DNA from: Polaribacter sp.
GTDB taxonomy: Bacteria; Bacteroidota; Bacteroidia; Flavobacteriales; Flavobacteriaceae
Direction: 5' to 3'
Length of the DNA stretch: 8,773 bases
Assembly (NCBI GenBank): GCA_003537695.1
Contig: DPRC01000161.1
Coordinates: 1,140 to 9,912, forward strand
The translations under genes and the position numbers were made by a program. Numbering within the stretch: position 1 is the first letter of the stretch; every line of letters starts with the position of its first letter. The notes below the pieces were generated by a model. The model searched no databases. It saw only the letters and a program-made list of their open reading frames with translations, and was not told the DNA's origin. This document shows positions 1 to 7,503 of the stretch, piece by piece.

Positions 1-2559
1 TTCCAAAGAAGTTTCTGCTATTTCTTCAAAAGGCAGGGGTTCTAGCAAGTTTACCTGCTTTATTTTCTCTGTTGTTAATTGATTTCCTTGTGCCTTAATA
101 CCTTTTACCGAAATAAATTTTTCAAAATCAACTTTCTCATTCGCTAAACTGCGTTTCGAATAGAACACCTCTGCCAATGGTCTGTAGTCTGTAGCCACAA
201 TCTCTAACTGCGATTTCGGATGCTCGGATATAAAAATTTCTTCTTTTTCTGGAACTTCTATTACAAACCGTTTTACATAGTATCGTTCTTTCTCTCCATC
301 AAAATAAATTACAGAAATTGGCTTGTTTGCTTTCCACTTTTCTAAAACAATTAAATCATTCTCAAAATGCATGGCTAGATTTGGCTTTACCGCCTTTGCT
401 TTTCCACTTTGTGTCACGATTAACAACTTATCTTCTGCTCTAAACTCACCTAACAACTCACCTCTTTCGTCAACATTTAAACGCTGGACGGCGTCATCAA
501 ACCAAATTTTTCGTGGTTTTAATGTAGAGACCCCCTCTGATTTAAAATCGACTGTTTTTATTGTATACTTTGTAATCGTATTTCCTCTTACCGCTCTACC
601 TTTTACCGCTAAATCTGTAAAATCAATGTCCCATTTCAGTTTTTTCAAACCAGCAACAGCGCGCAAATTAATAGTAACTGCTTCTGCTTCGCCATTTAAG
701 TTTGCGGTAAAATAGTGCACTAGAGAGCCTTTATTTCCATTGGTAAGGTCATACTCTTTATCTCGGGTTACGGAGGTGACATTAAAACGTTTCATATAGG
801 AAGCGCCTTTTGCACCGTCACGATACATGAAATTATAAACGGTTCTCTTATCTTTCTTTTTGAAGACCGCAACATGTATGATGTCTTTTCCTACAAAGGT
901 TTTAGCATCTGCCTTGGTCACAGTCATTTTACCATCCTTTCTAAAGATAATAATATCATCGATATCGGAACAATCTGTTACAAACTCGTCTCTTTTCAAA
1001 GAGGTTCCAATAAATCCTTCTATGCGGTTCACGTAGAGTTTGACATTGTTCATGGCTACTTTTGAAGCAACAATGTCATCAAAGATCCTGATTTCTGTTT
1101 TCCGCTCTTTTCCTTTGCCGTAGGTATCTTTTAAACGTTTAAAATATGCAATTGCAAATTCAATTAAACGCGATAAATGTTCTTTAACAACGGCTATTTT
1201 ATCTTCTAAACCCTCGATAAATTGCTTGGCTTTATCAATGTCAAATTTTGATATTTTCTTAATCCTAATTTCTGTCAATCGTGCGATATCTTCCTCCGTA
1301 ATTGCACGTTTTAGATGCTTAATATGTGGCTGTAACCCCAAGTCAATCGCTTTGATTACGCCTTCCCACGTTTCTTCTTCTTCAATATCGCGATAAATCC
1401 TGTTTTCTATAAAAATTCGTTCTAATGAAGAAAAGTGCCATTGCTCTTCCAATTCATTTAATTGAATTTCTAATTCTTTTTTCAGCAGCTCAACAGTCAG
1501 GTCTGTAGAATGTTTTAACATTTCAGAAACCCCAACAAAAACAGGCTTGTTGTCTTCAATGGTACATGACAGCGGAGAAATAGAATTCTCACAACTGGTA
1601 AAAGCATACAAGGCATCAATGGTTTTATCTGGAGAAACATTTGGGGGTAAATGCACTAATATTTCTACTTCTGCTGCAGTATTGTCCTCAATTTTTTTAA
1701 TCTTAATTTTTCCTTTTTCGTTGGCTTTGATAATGCTATCAATTAAGCTAGTCGTTGTCGTTCCAAAAGGAATTTCATTGATTACCAAGGTCTTTTTATC
1801 TAACTGGGAAATCCGAGCACGAACCCTTATTTTTCCTCCTCGAACCCCATCATTATAATTGGTGAAATCTGCAATTCCACCTGTAATAAAGTCCGGTAAA
1901 ATTTTAAAACTACGTCCTTTTAAATATTTCATAGACGCATCAATCAGCTCTATAAAGTTATGGGGCACTATTTTGGTGGACAGTCCAACTGCAATTCCTT
2001 CTGCTCCTTGCGCTAATAAAAGGGGAAACTTTACAGGCAAGTCAATCGGTTCCTTTCTCCTTCCATCATAAGATTGTTTCCATGCGGTTGTTTTTGGGTT
2101 GAATACTACGTCTAGTGCAAACTTAGACAAACGGGCTTCAATATATCGCGAAGCTGCCGCACGATCCCCTGTTAAGATATTCCCCCAGTTCCCTTGCATG
2201 TCGATCAGCAACTCCTTCTGTCCAATTTGAACCATAGCATCTGCAATAGAAGCATCTCCATGTGGATGGTATTGCATCGTGTGTCCTACAATATTAGCAA
2301 CTTTATTATAACGGCCGTCGTCCAAATCTTTCATAGAATGCATAATTCTACGCTGTACTGGCTTTAACCCATCTTCTAGAGAAGGAACCGCTCTTTCTAA
2401 AATCACATAAGAAGCATAGTCTAAAAACCACTCCTTGTACATTCCTGTAACTTTAGTGATGGTCTCTACGGGATCCGTCTGCTCGTGTAGCATGTCTGAT
2501 TGCTCCTCTTGACCGCGCAACTCTTCTTCGTGTTCGTTTTCGTTTATTTCTTCACTCAT
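1..2559 (-). CDS. parC: DNA topoisomerase IV subunit A (ParC), 3' end beyond the window
   Basis: Breakage-reunion subunit of topoisomerase IV, which works with ParE to decatenate and relax DNA. My reading of the minus strand gives 853 uninterrupted codons from the ATG at 2559 to the window edge. Residues 1-32 are an acidic, Glu-rich extension. The winged-helix core follows, with YHPHGDAS at about 97-104, QGNWGN at 122-127 and the catalytic tyrosine Tyr139 in AASRYIEARLS (codon 2143-2145). A charged coiled-coil-like stretch lies around 355-390, and the C-terminal pinwheel blades from about 505. No canonical GyrA box (QRRGGKG) is seen in the visible part, which fits ParC rather than GyrA. The visible end resembles the last part of flavobacterial ParC, so I infer only a short tail is missing. 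The start lies 3 nt after the parE stop, so the two genes are one operon and probably translationally coupled. GyrA is the alternative, disfavoured by the partner and the missing box. Confidence 0.95.
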   Translation of the reverse strand, partial: MSEEINENEHEEELRGQEEQSDMLHEQTDPVETITKVTGMYKEWFLDYASYVILERAVPSLEDGLKPVQRRIMHSMKDLDDGRYNKVANIVGHTMQYHPHGDASIADAMVQIGQKELLIDMQGNWGNILTGDRAAASRYIEARLSKFALDVVFNPKTTAWKQSYDGRRKEPIDLPVKFPLLLAQGAEGIAVGLSTKIVPHNFIELIDASMKYLKGRSFKILPDFITGGIADFTNYNDGVRGGKIRVRARISQLDKKTLVINEIPFGTTTTSLIDSIIKANEKGKIKIKKIEDNTAAEVEILVHLPPNVSPDKTIDALYAFTSCENSISPLSCTIEDNKPVFVGVSEMLKHSTDLTVELLKKELEIQLNELEEQWHFSSLERIFIENRIYRDIEEEETWEGVIKAIDLGLQPHIKHLKRAITEEDIARLTEIRIKKISKFDIDKAKQFIEGLEDKIAVVKEHLSRLIEFAIAYFKRLKDTYGKGKERKTEIRIFDDIVASKVAMNNVKLYVNRIEGFIGTSLKRDEFVTDCSDIDDIIIFRKDGKMTVTKADAKTFVGKDIIHVAVFKKKDKRTVYNFMYRDGAKGASYMKRFNVTSVTRDKEYDLTNGNKGSLVHYFTANLNGEAEAVTINLRAVAGLKKLKWDIDFTDLAVKGRAVRGNTITKYTIKTVDFKSEGVSTLKPRKIWFDDAVQRLNVDERGELLGEFRAEDKLLIVTQSGKAKAVKPNLAMHFENDLIVLEKWKANKPISVIYFDGEKERYYVKRFVIEVPEKEEIFISEHPKSQLEIVATDYRPLAEVFYSKRSLANEKVDFEKFISVKGIKAQGNQLTTEKIKQVNLLEPLPFEEIAETSLE

Positions 2560-2562
2560 AGT

Positions 2563-4422
2563 TTAAACTTCGTCTTCAATAGTATCCAACTCTACCTTTA
2601 AATTTTCAATGATAAACTTCTGCCTATCAGGGGTGTTTTTTCCCATATAAAATTCTAACATCTGCTCTATGGACATTTCTTTGTCTAACATCACTGGATC
2701 TAATCGAATATCATCTCCAATAAAATGAACAAATTCGTTTGGAGAGATCTCTCCCAAACCTTTAAATCGAGTGATCTCTGGTTTGCCTTTTAATTTTGCA
2801 ATTGCCGCATGCTTTTCTTCCTGAGAATAGCAGTAAAATGTTTGCTTTTTATTTCGGACTCTAAACAAAGGTGTTTCTAAAATATACAAATGCCCTTCTT
2901 TGATCAATTCTGGAAAAAATTGTAAGAAAAAAGTGATTAGCAGCAAGCGAATGTGCATTCCATCCACATCGGCATCCGTTGCAATTACAATATTGTTATA
3001 CCGCAAGTCTCCAATACCCTCTTCTATATTCAAAGCTGCTTGTAGCAGATTAAATTCCTCATTTTCATACACAATTTTCTTAGTCAATCCATAGGAATTT
3101 AGTGGTTTCCCTTTCAGACTAAAAACAGCTTGCGTATTTACATTTCTTGATTTTGTGATCGACCCAGAAGCAGAGTCTCCCTCTGTAATAAATAAGGTAG
3201 TTTCTAGGTAATTCTGTTTCTTAACATCTCCTAAGTGTATCCTACAATCTCTTAACTTCTTGTTGTGTAAACTTGATTTTTTTGCGCGGTCTTTTGCTAA
3301 CTTTCGAATTCCCGAAAGCTCCTTGCGTTCTTTCTCTGCTTGCATTATTTTCCGTTGCAGCATGTCTGCTACTGCTGGATTTTTATGCAGGTAATTATCC
3401 AATTTAGTCTTTAAAAAATCATTGATGTAGGTTCTAACCGTTGGTAGTTTCCCACCCATATCCGTAGACCCTAACTTTGTTTTTGTCTGACTTTCAAAAA
3501 TTGGCTCCATGACCTTTATAGCAATGGCAGAAATTATAGATTTACGAATATCTGATGCCTCAAAATTCTTTCCGTAAAATTCTCGAATCGTTTTTACAAT
3601 TGCTTCTCTAAAGGCCGTTTGATGCGTTCCTCCTTGGGTTGTATGCTGCCCATTCACAAAAGAATGATATTCTTCTGAGTACTGCGTTTTGCTATGGGTA
3701 ATCGCCACCTCAATATCATCTCCTTTTAGATGAATTATAGGGTACAACATGTCCTCTTGATTGTTATTATCTTCCAGTAAGTCTTTCAATCCATTTTCTG
3801 AAAAAAACTTTTCTCCATTAAAAATTATGGTCAAGCCTGGATTTAAATAGACGTAATACTTTAACATTTTTGCTACATATTCATTTCTGAATTTGTATTT
3901 CTTGAAAATTTCTTCGTCCGGGATAAAGGATACTTTCGTCCCTTTCCTGCGAGAACTTTCCTCTAAAAAATCTTGCTGCTCTAAGTTTCCTCGACTGAAT
4001 TCTGCCGAAGCAGATTTGCCATCCCGGGAAGACTCCACTCTAAAGAAAGAAGAGAGTGCATTCACAGCCTTAGTTCCTACACCATTTAAACCTACGGATT
4101 TCTTAAAAGCTTTGGAATCGTATTTTCCTCCAGTGTTCATTTTTGAAACTACATCTACAACTTTTCCTAAGGGAATTCCACGACCAAAATCACGAATGGT
4201 TACTTTACTCCCTTGTATCGAAATTTCAATGTTTTTACCTGCGCCCATGACATACTCATCAATAGAGTTGTCTAAGACCTCTTTGACTAAAATATAAATT
4301 CCGTCATCTGCAGAAGAACCATCTCCTAATTTACCAATATACATTCCCGGACGCATTCTAATATGCTCTTTCCAGTCTAATGACCTGATATTATCTTCTG
4401 TATATTTTGTTTCTTGACTCAT
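2563..4422 (-). CDS. parE: DNA topoisomerase IV subunit B (ParE)
   Basis: ATPase subunit of topoisomerase IV; it clamps and passes the second DNA duplex using ATP. The protein is 619 aa, close to E. coli ParE (about 630). The GHKL ATPase domain has EVLDNSIDE with general base Glu48 and Mg-ligand Asn52, DFGRGIP at 78-84 and the ATP-lid glycines GLNGVG at 111-116. The transducer domain has the QTK loop (Gln312, Lys314) that contacts ATP. The TOPRIM domain has EGDSASG with Glu414, LKGKPLN at 436-442, and the metal-binding DADVDG with Asp483, Asp485 and Asp487. The C-terminal tail contains the usual [14 protein letters not shown] motif at 591-600. There is no large GyrB-type insertion, and parC follows directly, so ParE is preferred over GyrB. 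The start is ATG at 4422 with no Shine-Dalgarno, as usual for Bacteroidota. The TAA stop is at 2565-2563. Confidence 0.97.
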   Translation of the reverse strand: MSQETKYTEDNIRSLDWKEHIRMRPGMYIGKLGDGSSADDGIYILVKEVLDNSIDEYVMGAGKNIEISIQGSKVTIRDFGRGIPLGKVVDVVSKMNTGGKYDSKAFKKSVGLNGVGTKAVNALSSFFRVESSRDGKSASAEFSRGNLEQQDFLEESSRRKGTKVSFIPDEEIFKKYKFRNEYVAKMLKYYVYLNPGLTIIFNGEKFFSENGLKDLLEDNNNQEDMLYPIIHLKGDDIEVAITHSKTQYSEEYHSFVNGQHTTQGGTHQTAFREAIVKTIREFYGKNFEASDIRKSIISAIAIKVMEPIFESQTKTKLGSTDMGGKLPTVRTYINDFLKTKLDNYLHKNPAVADMLQRKIMQAEKERKELSGIRKLAKDRAKKSSLHNKKLRDCRIHLGDVKKQNYLETTLFITEGDSASGSITKSRNVNTQAVFSLKGKPLNSYGLTKKIVYENEEFNLLQAALNIEEGIGDLRYNNIVIATDADVDGMHIRLLLITFFLQFFPELIKEGHLYILETPLFRVRNKKQTFYCYSQEEKHAAIAKLKGKPEITRFKGLGEISPNEFVHFIGDDIRLDPVMLDKEMSIEQMLEFYMGKNTPDRQKFIIENLKVELDTIEDEV

Positions 4423-4476
4423 GAAATATGGGACTGTTGTTAGGTTTGAAGCCTTGCTAAAGTACCATTAAACATA

Positions 4477-4484
4477 CAAAAATA
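4477..4484 (-). promoter_or_regulatory. Candidate -7 promoter box for parE-parC
   Basis: Read on the minus strand, 4484 to 4477 is TATTTTTG, a full match to the Bacteroidota -7 consensus TAnnTTTG. It lies 54 bp upstream of the parE ATG, which would give a leader of roughly 45-50 nt. I see no clear -33 TTG at the usual 19-21 bp spacing, so this is a one-box prediction in AT-rich DNA. Confidence 0.45.
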
Positions 4485-4527
4485 AAATACCTCCTTCAAT
4501 TAGTTATTAACAGGATTTCAACTATTT

Positions 4528-4559
4528 TTTTGTGTTATTTTAGTATAAAAATCACAAAA
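4528..4559. repeat. Imperfect palindrome in the parE/lysA divergent gap
   Basis: Two nested inverted arms are seen. TTTTGTG (4528-4534) pairs with CACAAAA (4553-4559), and TTTTA (4538-4542) pairs with TAAAA (4546-4550) around a 3-nt centre, with a small unpaired bulge between the two arm pairs. It sits almost exactly mid-way between the two divergent starts. It could be an operator or a weak cruciform, but AT-rich DNA forms such arms by chance and no regulator is encoded nearby. Confidence 0.3.
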
Positions 4560-4565
4560 TAAAAC

Positions 4566-4578
4566 AATATGTTATATT
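4566..4578. repeat. Short palindrome AATAT-GTT-ATATT upstream of lysA
   Basis: Perfect 5-bp arms at 4566-4570 and 4574-4578 around a 3-nt centre. After one mismatch, A/T pairs extend it outward by about three. It ends 34 bp before the lysA -7 box, roughly where an upstream regulator could bind. The pure A/T arms make chance occurrence quite possible. Confidence 0.22.
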
Positions 4579-4612
4579 TTTAAACAAATAAGAGAAAAGA
4601 AGACATTTAAAG

Positions 4613-4620
4613 TACTTTTG
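4613..4620 (+). promoter_or_regulatory. Candidate -7 promoter box for lysA
   Basis: TACTTTTG at 4613-4620 matches the Bacteroidota -7 consensus TAnnTTTG exactly. It ends 22 bp before the lysA start codon, so transcription would begin around 4626-4628 with a leader of only about 15-20 nt. No TTG is found at the expected -33 distance. Confidence 0.5.
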
Positions 4621-4642
4621 ATAAAAATAAATCAGCATACCC

Positions 4643-5887
4643 TTGGAAAGAACACAACTTTTAGAAATCGCAAACAAATACGGAAGCCCCGTATATGTGT
4701 ATGATACAGACAAGATTGAAGCACAGTACAACCGATTGACAAATGCATTTAGCACGGTTAAAAATTTAAAATTAAATTATGCCGTAAAAGCACTGTCGAA
4801 TATTAATATTTTAAAGTTTTTACAGCAAATTGGCGCAGGGTTAGATACCGTATCTATTCAAGAAGTGCAATTAGGACTTACCACGGGCATCGATCCTAAA
4901 AAAATAATATTTACGCCAAACGGAGTGTCTTTAATAGAAATTGAAGCAGTTGCCAAATTAGGCGTACAAATTAATATTGACAACCTTTCTATTTTAGAAT
5001 TATTCGGACAAAAGCATCCAGAAATTCCTGTTTGTGTACGTATAAATCCGCATATTATGGCCGGTGGCAATTCAAAAATTTCTGTAGGACACATCGATTC
5101 TAAATTTGGAATTTCCATTCATCAGGTACCACACATAAAAAGAGTCGTTGAAAATACAGGAATGAATATCAACGGAATTCACATGCATACAGGATCTGAC
5201 ATTTTAGATATTGACACTTTTTTACGTGCGACAGAAATCTTATTCGACGTAGCAAAACAGTTTGAAAACATCGATTTCATTGACTTTGGAAGTGGTTTTA
5301 AAGTACCTTACAAAGAGGGGGATATTTCTACAGACATTGAGCAGTTAGGATTGCAATTGTCAGAGAGATTCAATGATTTTTGTGTTGAATATGGGAAAGA
5401 AATTACCTTAATGTTTGAGCCTGGGAAATTTCTAGTTTCTGAAGCAGGTGTTTTTCTAGCCAAAGTAAATGTAGTAAAGCAGACCACCTCAACAGTTTTT
5501 GCCCATGTAGATTCTGGTTTTAACCATTTGGTAAGACCCATGATGTATGATTCCTATCACCACATCACAAATATTTCTAATACCAAAGGAAGAGATCGCT
5601 ATTACTCTGTGGTTGGATATATTTGTGAAACAGACACCTTTGGTTCGAATCGAAGAATTTCTGAAATTTCTGAAGAAGACGTTTTATGCTTCCACAATGC
5701 CGGGGCTTATTGTTTTTCTATGGCATCAAACTACAATTCTAGATACCTACCAGCAGAGGTAATGCTGCACCAAGGAAAGGACTACTTAATACGAAAGCGA
5801 CAAACAATTGAAGATATTTTACACAATCAAGAAATTGTTGATTTTTCAATAGTGAAAAAAAACAGCGAAGAAGCAATTCCTGCGTAA
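4643..5887 (+). CDS. lysA: Diaminopimelate decarboxylase
   Basis: PLP enzyme that decarboxylates meso-2,6-diaminopimelate to L-lysine, the last step of the DAP pathway. At 414 aa it has normal family length, and it is a stand-alone enzyme, not fused to an aspartokinase. The fold-III (alanine-racemase-like) barrel carries the PLP lysine Lys49 in NYAVKA, HMHTGS at 180-185, the phosphate-binding GSGF at 216-219, EPGK at 259-262, and Arg298 in VRPMMYD. The C-terminal beta domain has the catalytic Cys328-Glu329 in CETD, then HNAGAY at 351-356 and NYNSR at 363-367. The start is a TTG at 4643-4645: an in-frame TAA lies at 4628-4630 and no ATG, GTG or other TTG lies between. The next downstream ATG would remove the PLP lysine. 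The gene is divergent from parE and ends at a strong terminator, so it is probably monocistronic. Confidence 0.96.
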   Translation: MERTQLLEIANKYGSPVYVYDTDKIEAQYNRLTNAFSTVKNLKLNYAVKALSNINILKFLQQIGAGLDTVSIQEVQLGLTTGIDPKKIIFTPNGVSLIEIEAVAKLGVQINIDNLSILELFGQKHPEIPVCVRINPHIMAGGNSKISVGHIDSKFGISIHQVPHIKRVVENTGMNINGIHMHTGSDILDIDTFLRATEILFDVAKQFENIDFIDFGSGFKVPYKEGDISTDIEQLGLQLSERFNDFCVEYGKEITLMFEPGKFLVSEAGVFLAKVNVVKQTTSTVFAHVDSGFNHLVRPMMYDSYHHITNISNTKGRDRYYSVVGYICETDTFGSNRRISEISEEDVLCFHNAGAYCFSMASNYNSRYLPAEVMLHQGKDYLIRKRQTIEDILHNQEIVDFSIVKKNSEEAIPA

Positions 5888-5905
5888 AAAGAATAAACTA
5901 AATTT

Positions 5906-5952
5906 AGCCACGCGTTCACAAGTATTAATTTTGTGAGTTCGTGGCTTTTTTT
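5906..5952 (+). terminator. Strong intrinsic terminator after lysA
   Basis: Outer arms AGCCACG (5906-5912) and CGTGGCT (5940-5946) pair over 7 bp. After a 2x2 internal mismatch/wobble, TTCACAA (5915-5921) pairs with TTGTGAG (5931-5937), including one T-G wobble. The loop is 9 nt. A run of seven T (5946-5952) follows at once. It starts 18 bp after the lysA stop. The left side lacks a matching A-run, so it acts mainly on plus-strand transcripts. Confidence 0.9.
5926..5933 (+). promoter_or_regulatory. Possible -7 box for the GNAT gene, inside the lysA terminator
   Basis: TAATTTTG at 5926-5933 matches TAnnTTTG and covers part of the loop and right arm of the terminator hairpin. Transcription would start near 5940, about 28 nt before the GNAT ATG at 5968. 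No clear -33 TTG is seen, and the match could be a by-product of the hairpin sequence. Confidence 0.3.
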
Positions 5953-5967
5953 ATTTAAAATTTTTCA

Positions 5968-6477
5968 ATGCAAATTAGACGTTCCACTTTTAAAGACATT
6001 CCAGAGATCATGGTGATCATTGCAGACGCCAAGATTCATTTAGCAGCTCAAAAAATTGAACAATGGCAAAATGGATACCCAAATGCAGCACAAGTTGAAA
6101 ATGATATCAAAATTGAAGAAAGTTATGTTCTTGTAAGTGAAGAAAGTAAGGTCGTCGCTACGGCTATGTTTACCACGCGAAAAGAACCCACCTATAAAGT
6201 AATCGAAGGAAAATGGAAGGTGGATGAAAATCAAGTGTATGGCGTTATTCATAGGATGGCTATCAAGGCAAGCTTCCGAAAGCTAGGACTAGCAGCCCAG
6301 TTATTTAAAGAATTTCACCAACAATTAAACCAAAAAAAGATCCAGAGCTTAAAAATTGATACGCACGAGGAGAATGTGGGCATGCAGTCCCTTATCAAAA
6401 AACTAGGCTATCAATACTGTGGCATTATTTATACCAATTACGGCGATAAAAGAATGGCTTTTGAAAAAGTGCTTTAG
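5968..6477 (+). CDS. GNAT-family N-acetyltransferase, substrate unknown
   Basis: Predicted cytoplasmic enzyme that transfers acetyl from acetyl-CoA to an amine. The protein is 169 aa, typical for a single GNAT domain. Strands beta-1/alpha-1 are at 1-25 (MQIRRSTFKDIPEIMVII). A WQNGYP motif at 33-38 recurs, as I recall, in a small-molecule GNAT subgroup. Motif A is at 94-116: beta-4 IHRMAIK, then the pyrophosphate-binding loop with Arg104-x-x-Gly107-x-Ala (the family's Q/R-x-x-G-x-G/A). Motif B is at 128-150, LKIDTHEENVGMQSLIKKLGY, with the Asn and Tyr usual there. No signal peptide or membrane segment is seen. The ATG at 5968 directly follows the lysA terminator, so the gene needs its own promoter or read-through. 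The dehydrogenase starts 44 bp after its stop and is probably co-transcribed. Family assignment is firm; the substrate is not predictable. Confidence 0.88.
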   Translation: MQIRRSTFKDIPEIMVIIADAKIHLAAQKIEQWQNGYPNAAQVENDIKIEESYVLVSEESKVVATAMFTTRKEPTYKVIEGKWKVDENQVYGVIHRMAIKASFRKLGLAAQLFKEFHQQLNQKKIQSLKIDTHEENVGMQSLIKKLGYQYCGIIYTNYGDKRMAFEKVL

Positions 6478-6490
6478 CACATCTAAAGTG
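6469..6490 (+). other. Alternative small hairpins at the GNAT stop codon
   Basis: Two mutually exclusive stems overlap the TAG stop (6475-6477). GTGCT (6469-6473) can pair with AGCAC (6476-6480), but with only a 2-nt loop. CTTTAG (6472-6477) can pair perfectly with CTAAAG (6483-6488) around a 5-nt loop, with G-T wobbles beyond. No T-run follows, so it is not an intrinsic terminator. It might stabilise an RNA end or be chance. Confidence 0.3.
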
Positions 6491-6521
6491 ACGGCCTTTA
6501 ATCTAAGAATCAATAGAAACT

Positions 6522-7499
6522 ATGAAAGCAATTGTTTGTGAGGAATTCGGACTTCCATCGACGCTACAATATAAAGAAGTAGCATCCCTGAAGCCTAAAA
6601 AAGATGAAGTTTTAGTTCGCGTAAGCGCCTGTAGTGTAAACTTCCCAGATACTTTAATTATTCAAGGTTTGTATCAATTCAAACCCACATTACCCTTTAT
6701 CCCTGGTAGTGATATTGCTGGGGTTGTAAAAGAAGTAGGAGAAAATGTAACTGCATTTAAAGTTGGAGATGCTGTCTTTGGTTTTGCGATGAATGGCGGT
6801 TTTGCAGAGGAAGTTATCGTGCAATCAAATGCCATATTTCCAAAGCCTGAAAATATGGACTTTCCAATTGCTGCTTCCTTTTTAATGGCCTATGGCACAT
6901 CATACCATGCACTTAAAGACCGCGCCAAATTACAAAAAGGAGAAACCTTAGTTGTTTTAGGAGCCTCTGGAGGCGTTGGTTTAGCAGCGGTTCAGTTGGG
7001 TAAGTTGATGGGGGCAAAAGTAATTGCTGCGGCATCTACAGACGAAAAACTAGCACTTTGCAAACACTATGGCGCAGATCTAACAATCAATTATGAAAAA
7101 GAAGATTTAAAAAAAAGAATTAAAGAACTCACAGACGGAAAAGGTGCGGATGTCATTTATGATCCTGTTGGTGGCCACAATACAGAGCAAGCTTTAAGAG
7201 CAACTGCCTGGGAAGGAAGATTGCTTGTAGTAGGTTTTGCAGCTGGTACAATTCCTAAAATTCCCCTGAACTTAACCTTATTGAAAGGCTGTCAAATTAT
7301 GGGTATTTTCTGGGGGAGTTTTGCCATGCAGTTTCCGAAAAAGAACTATCAGAATACCATGGAGCTTATGCAGTGGTTCTCTCAAGGAAAATTAAAGCCA
7401 CACATCCATCAGATATTTCCTCTAAAAGAAACAGCCAAAGCATTAGAAGAAATGATGCAGCGAAAAGTAAAAGGTAAGATTGTAATTCAAAATAAGTAG
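6522..7499 (+). CDS. NADPH:quinone oxidoreductase-like zinc-free medium-chain dehydrogenase
   Basis: Member of the medium-chain dehydrogenase/reductase superfamily (COG0604, zeta-crystallin/quinone oxidoreductase branch), expected to use NAD(P)H to reduce a quinone or an activated C=C bond. The 325 aa match the family's usual length. The N-terminal GroES-like domain carries SVNFPDTLIIQGLY at 38-51 and PGSDIAGVVKEVG at 61-73. In zinc alcohol dehydrogenases the first site has CxxxT/SD and the second GHE; both are replaced here, so no catalytic zinc is expected. The Rossmann domain has the dinucleotide-binding GASGGVG at 147-153 and AAST at 170-173, whose serine suggests NADPH preference (inference). 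DPVGG at 214-218 and the C-terminal KVKGKIVI are also typical. It lies 44 bp downstream of the GNAT gene, with no terminator between. The ATG at 6522 begins with the usual MKAI. The real substrate cannot be told; enoyl-CoA or enone reduction is possible. Confidence 0.9.
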   Translation: MKAIVCEEFGLPSTLQYKEVASLKPKKDEVLVRVSACSVNFPDTLIIQGLYQFKPTLPFIPGSDIAGVVKEVGENVTAFKVGDAVFGFAMNGGFAEEVIVQSNAIFPKPENMDFPIAASFLMAYGTSYHALKDRAKLQKGETLVVLGASGGVGLAAVQLGKLMGAKVIAAASTDEKLALCKHYGADLTINYEKEDLKKRIKELTDGKGADVIYDPVGGHNTEQALRATAWEGRLLVVGFAAGTIPKIPLNLTLLKGCQIMGIFWGSFAMQFPKKNYQNTMELMQWFSQGKLKPHIHQIFPLKETAKALEEMMQRKVKGKIVIQNK

Positions 7500-7503
7500 C
7501 ATA

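Noticed and set aside
323..715. 130-codon open frame on the plus strand near the left edge
   Set aside because: It is antisense to the ParC C-terminal pinwheel region, which reads without interruption on the minus strand. No promoter or family signature supports it.
1547..2071. Two adjacent plus-strand open frames (1547-1858 and 1859-2071)
   Set aside because: Both are shadows of the ParC core. The hydrophobic run in the first is only the reverse complement of charged Lys/Glu codons, not a membrane protein.
1..2559. Possible assignment of the A subunit as GyrA
   Set aside because: It follows parE by 3 nt, its partner lacks GyrB features, and no GyrA box is seen in the C-terminal blades visible here.
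3893..4297. 134-codon open frame on the plus strand, antisense to parE
   Set aside because: It lies wholly inside parE, whose motifs are intact on the other strand. Its translation has no recognisable domain and is rich in Ser/Pro/Phe, typical of the reverse complement of an AT-rich gene.
4423..4642. Possible lysine riboswitch or small RNA before lysA
   Set aside because: The predicted leader is about 20 nt, and the gap is A/T-rich without the GC-paired helices a lysine riboswitch needs.
4552..4755. 67-codon minus-strand open frame overlapping the lysA start and the divergent gap
   Set aside because: It covers the lysA promoter and 5' coding sequence, begins inside lysA and has low-complexity Phe/Tyr-rich content with no homology I recognise.
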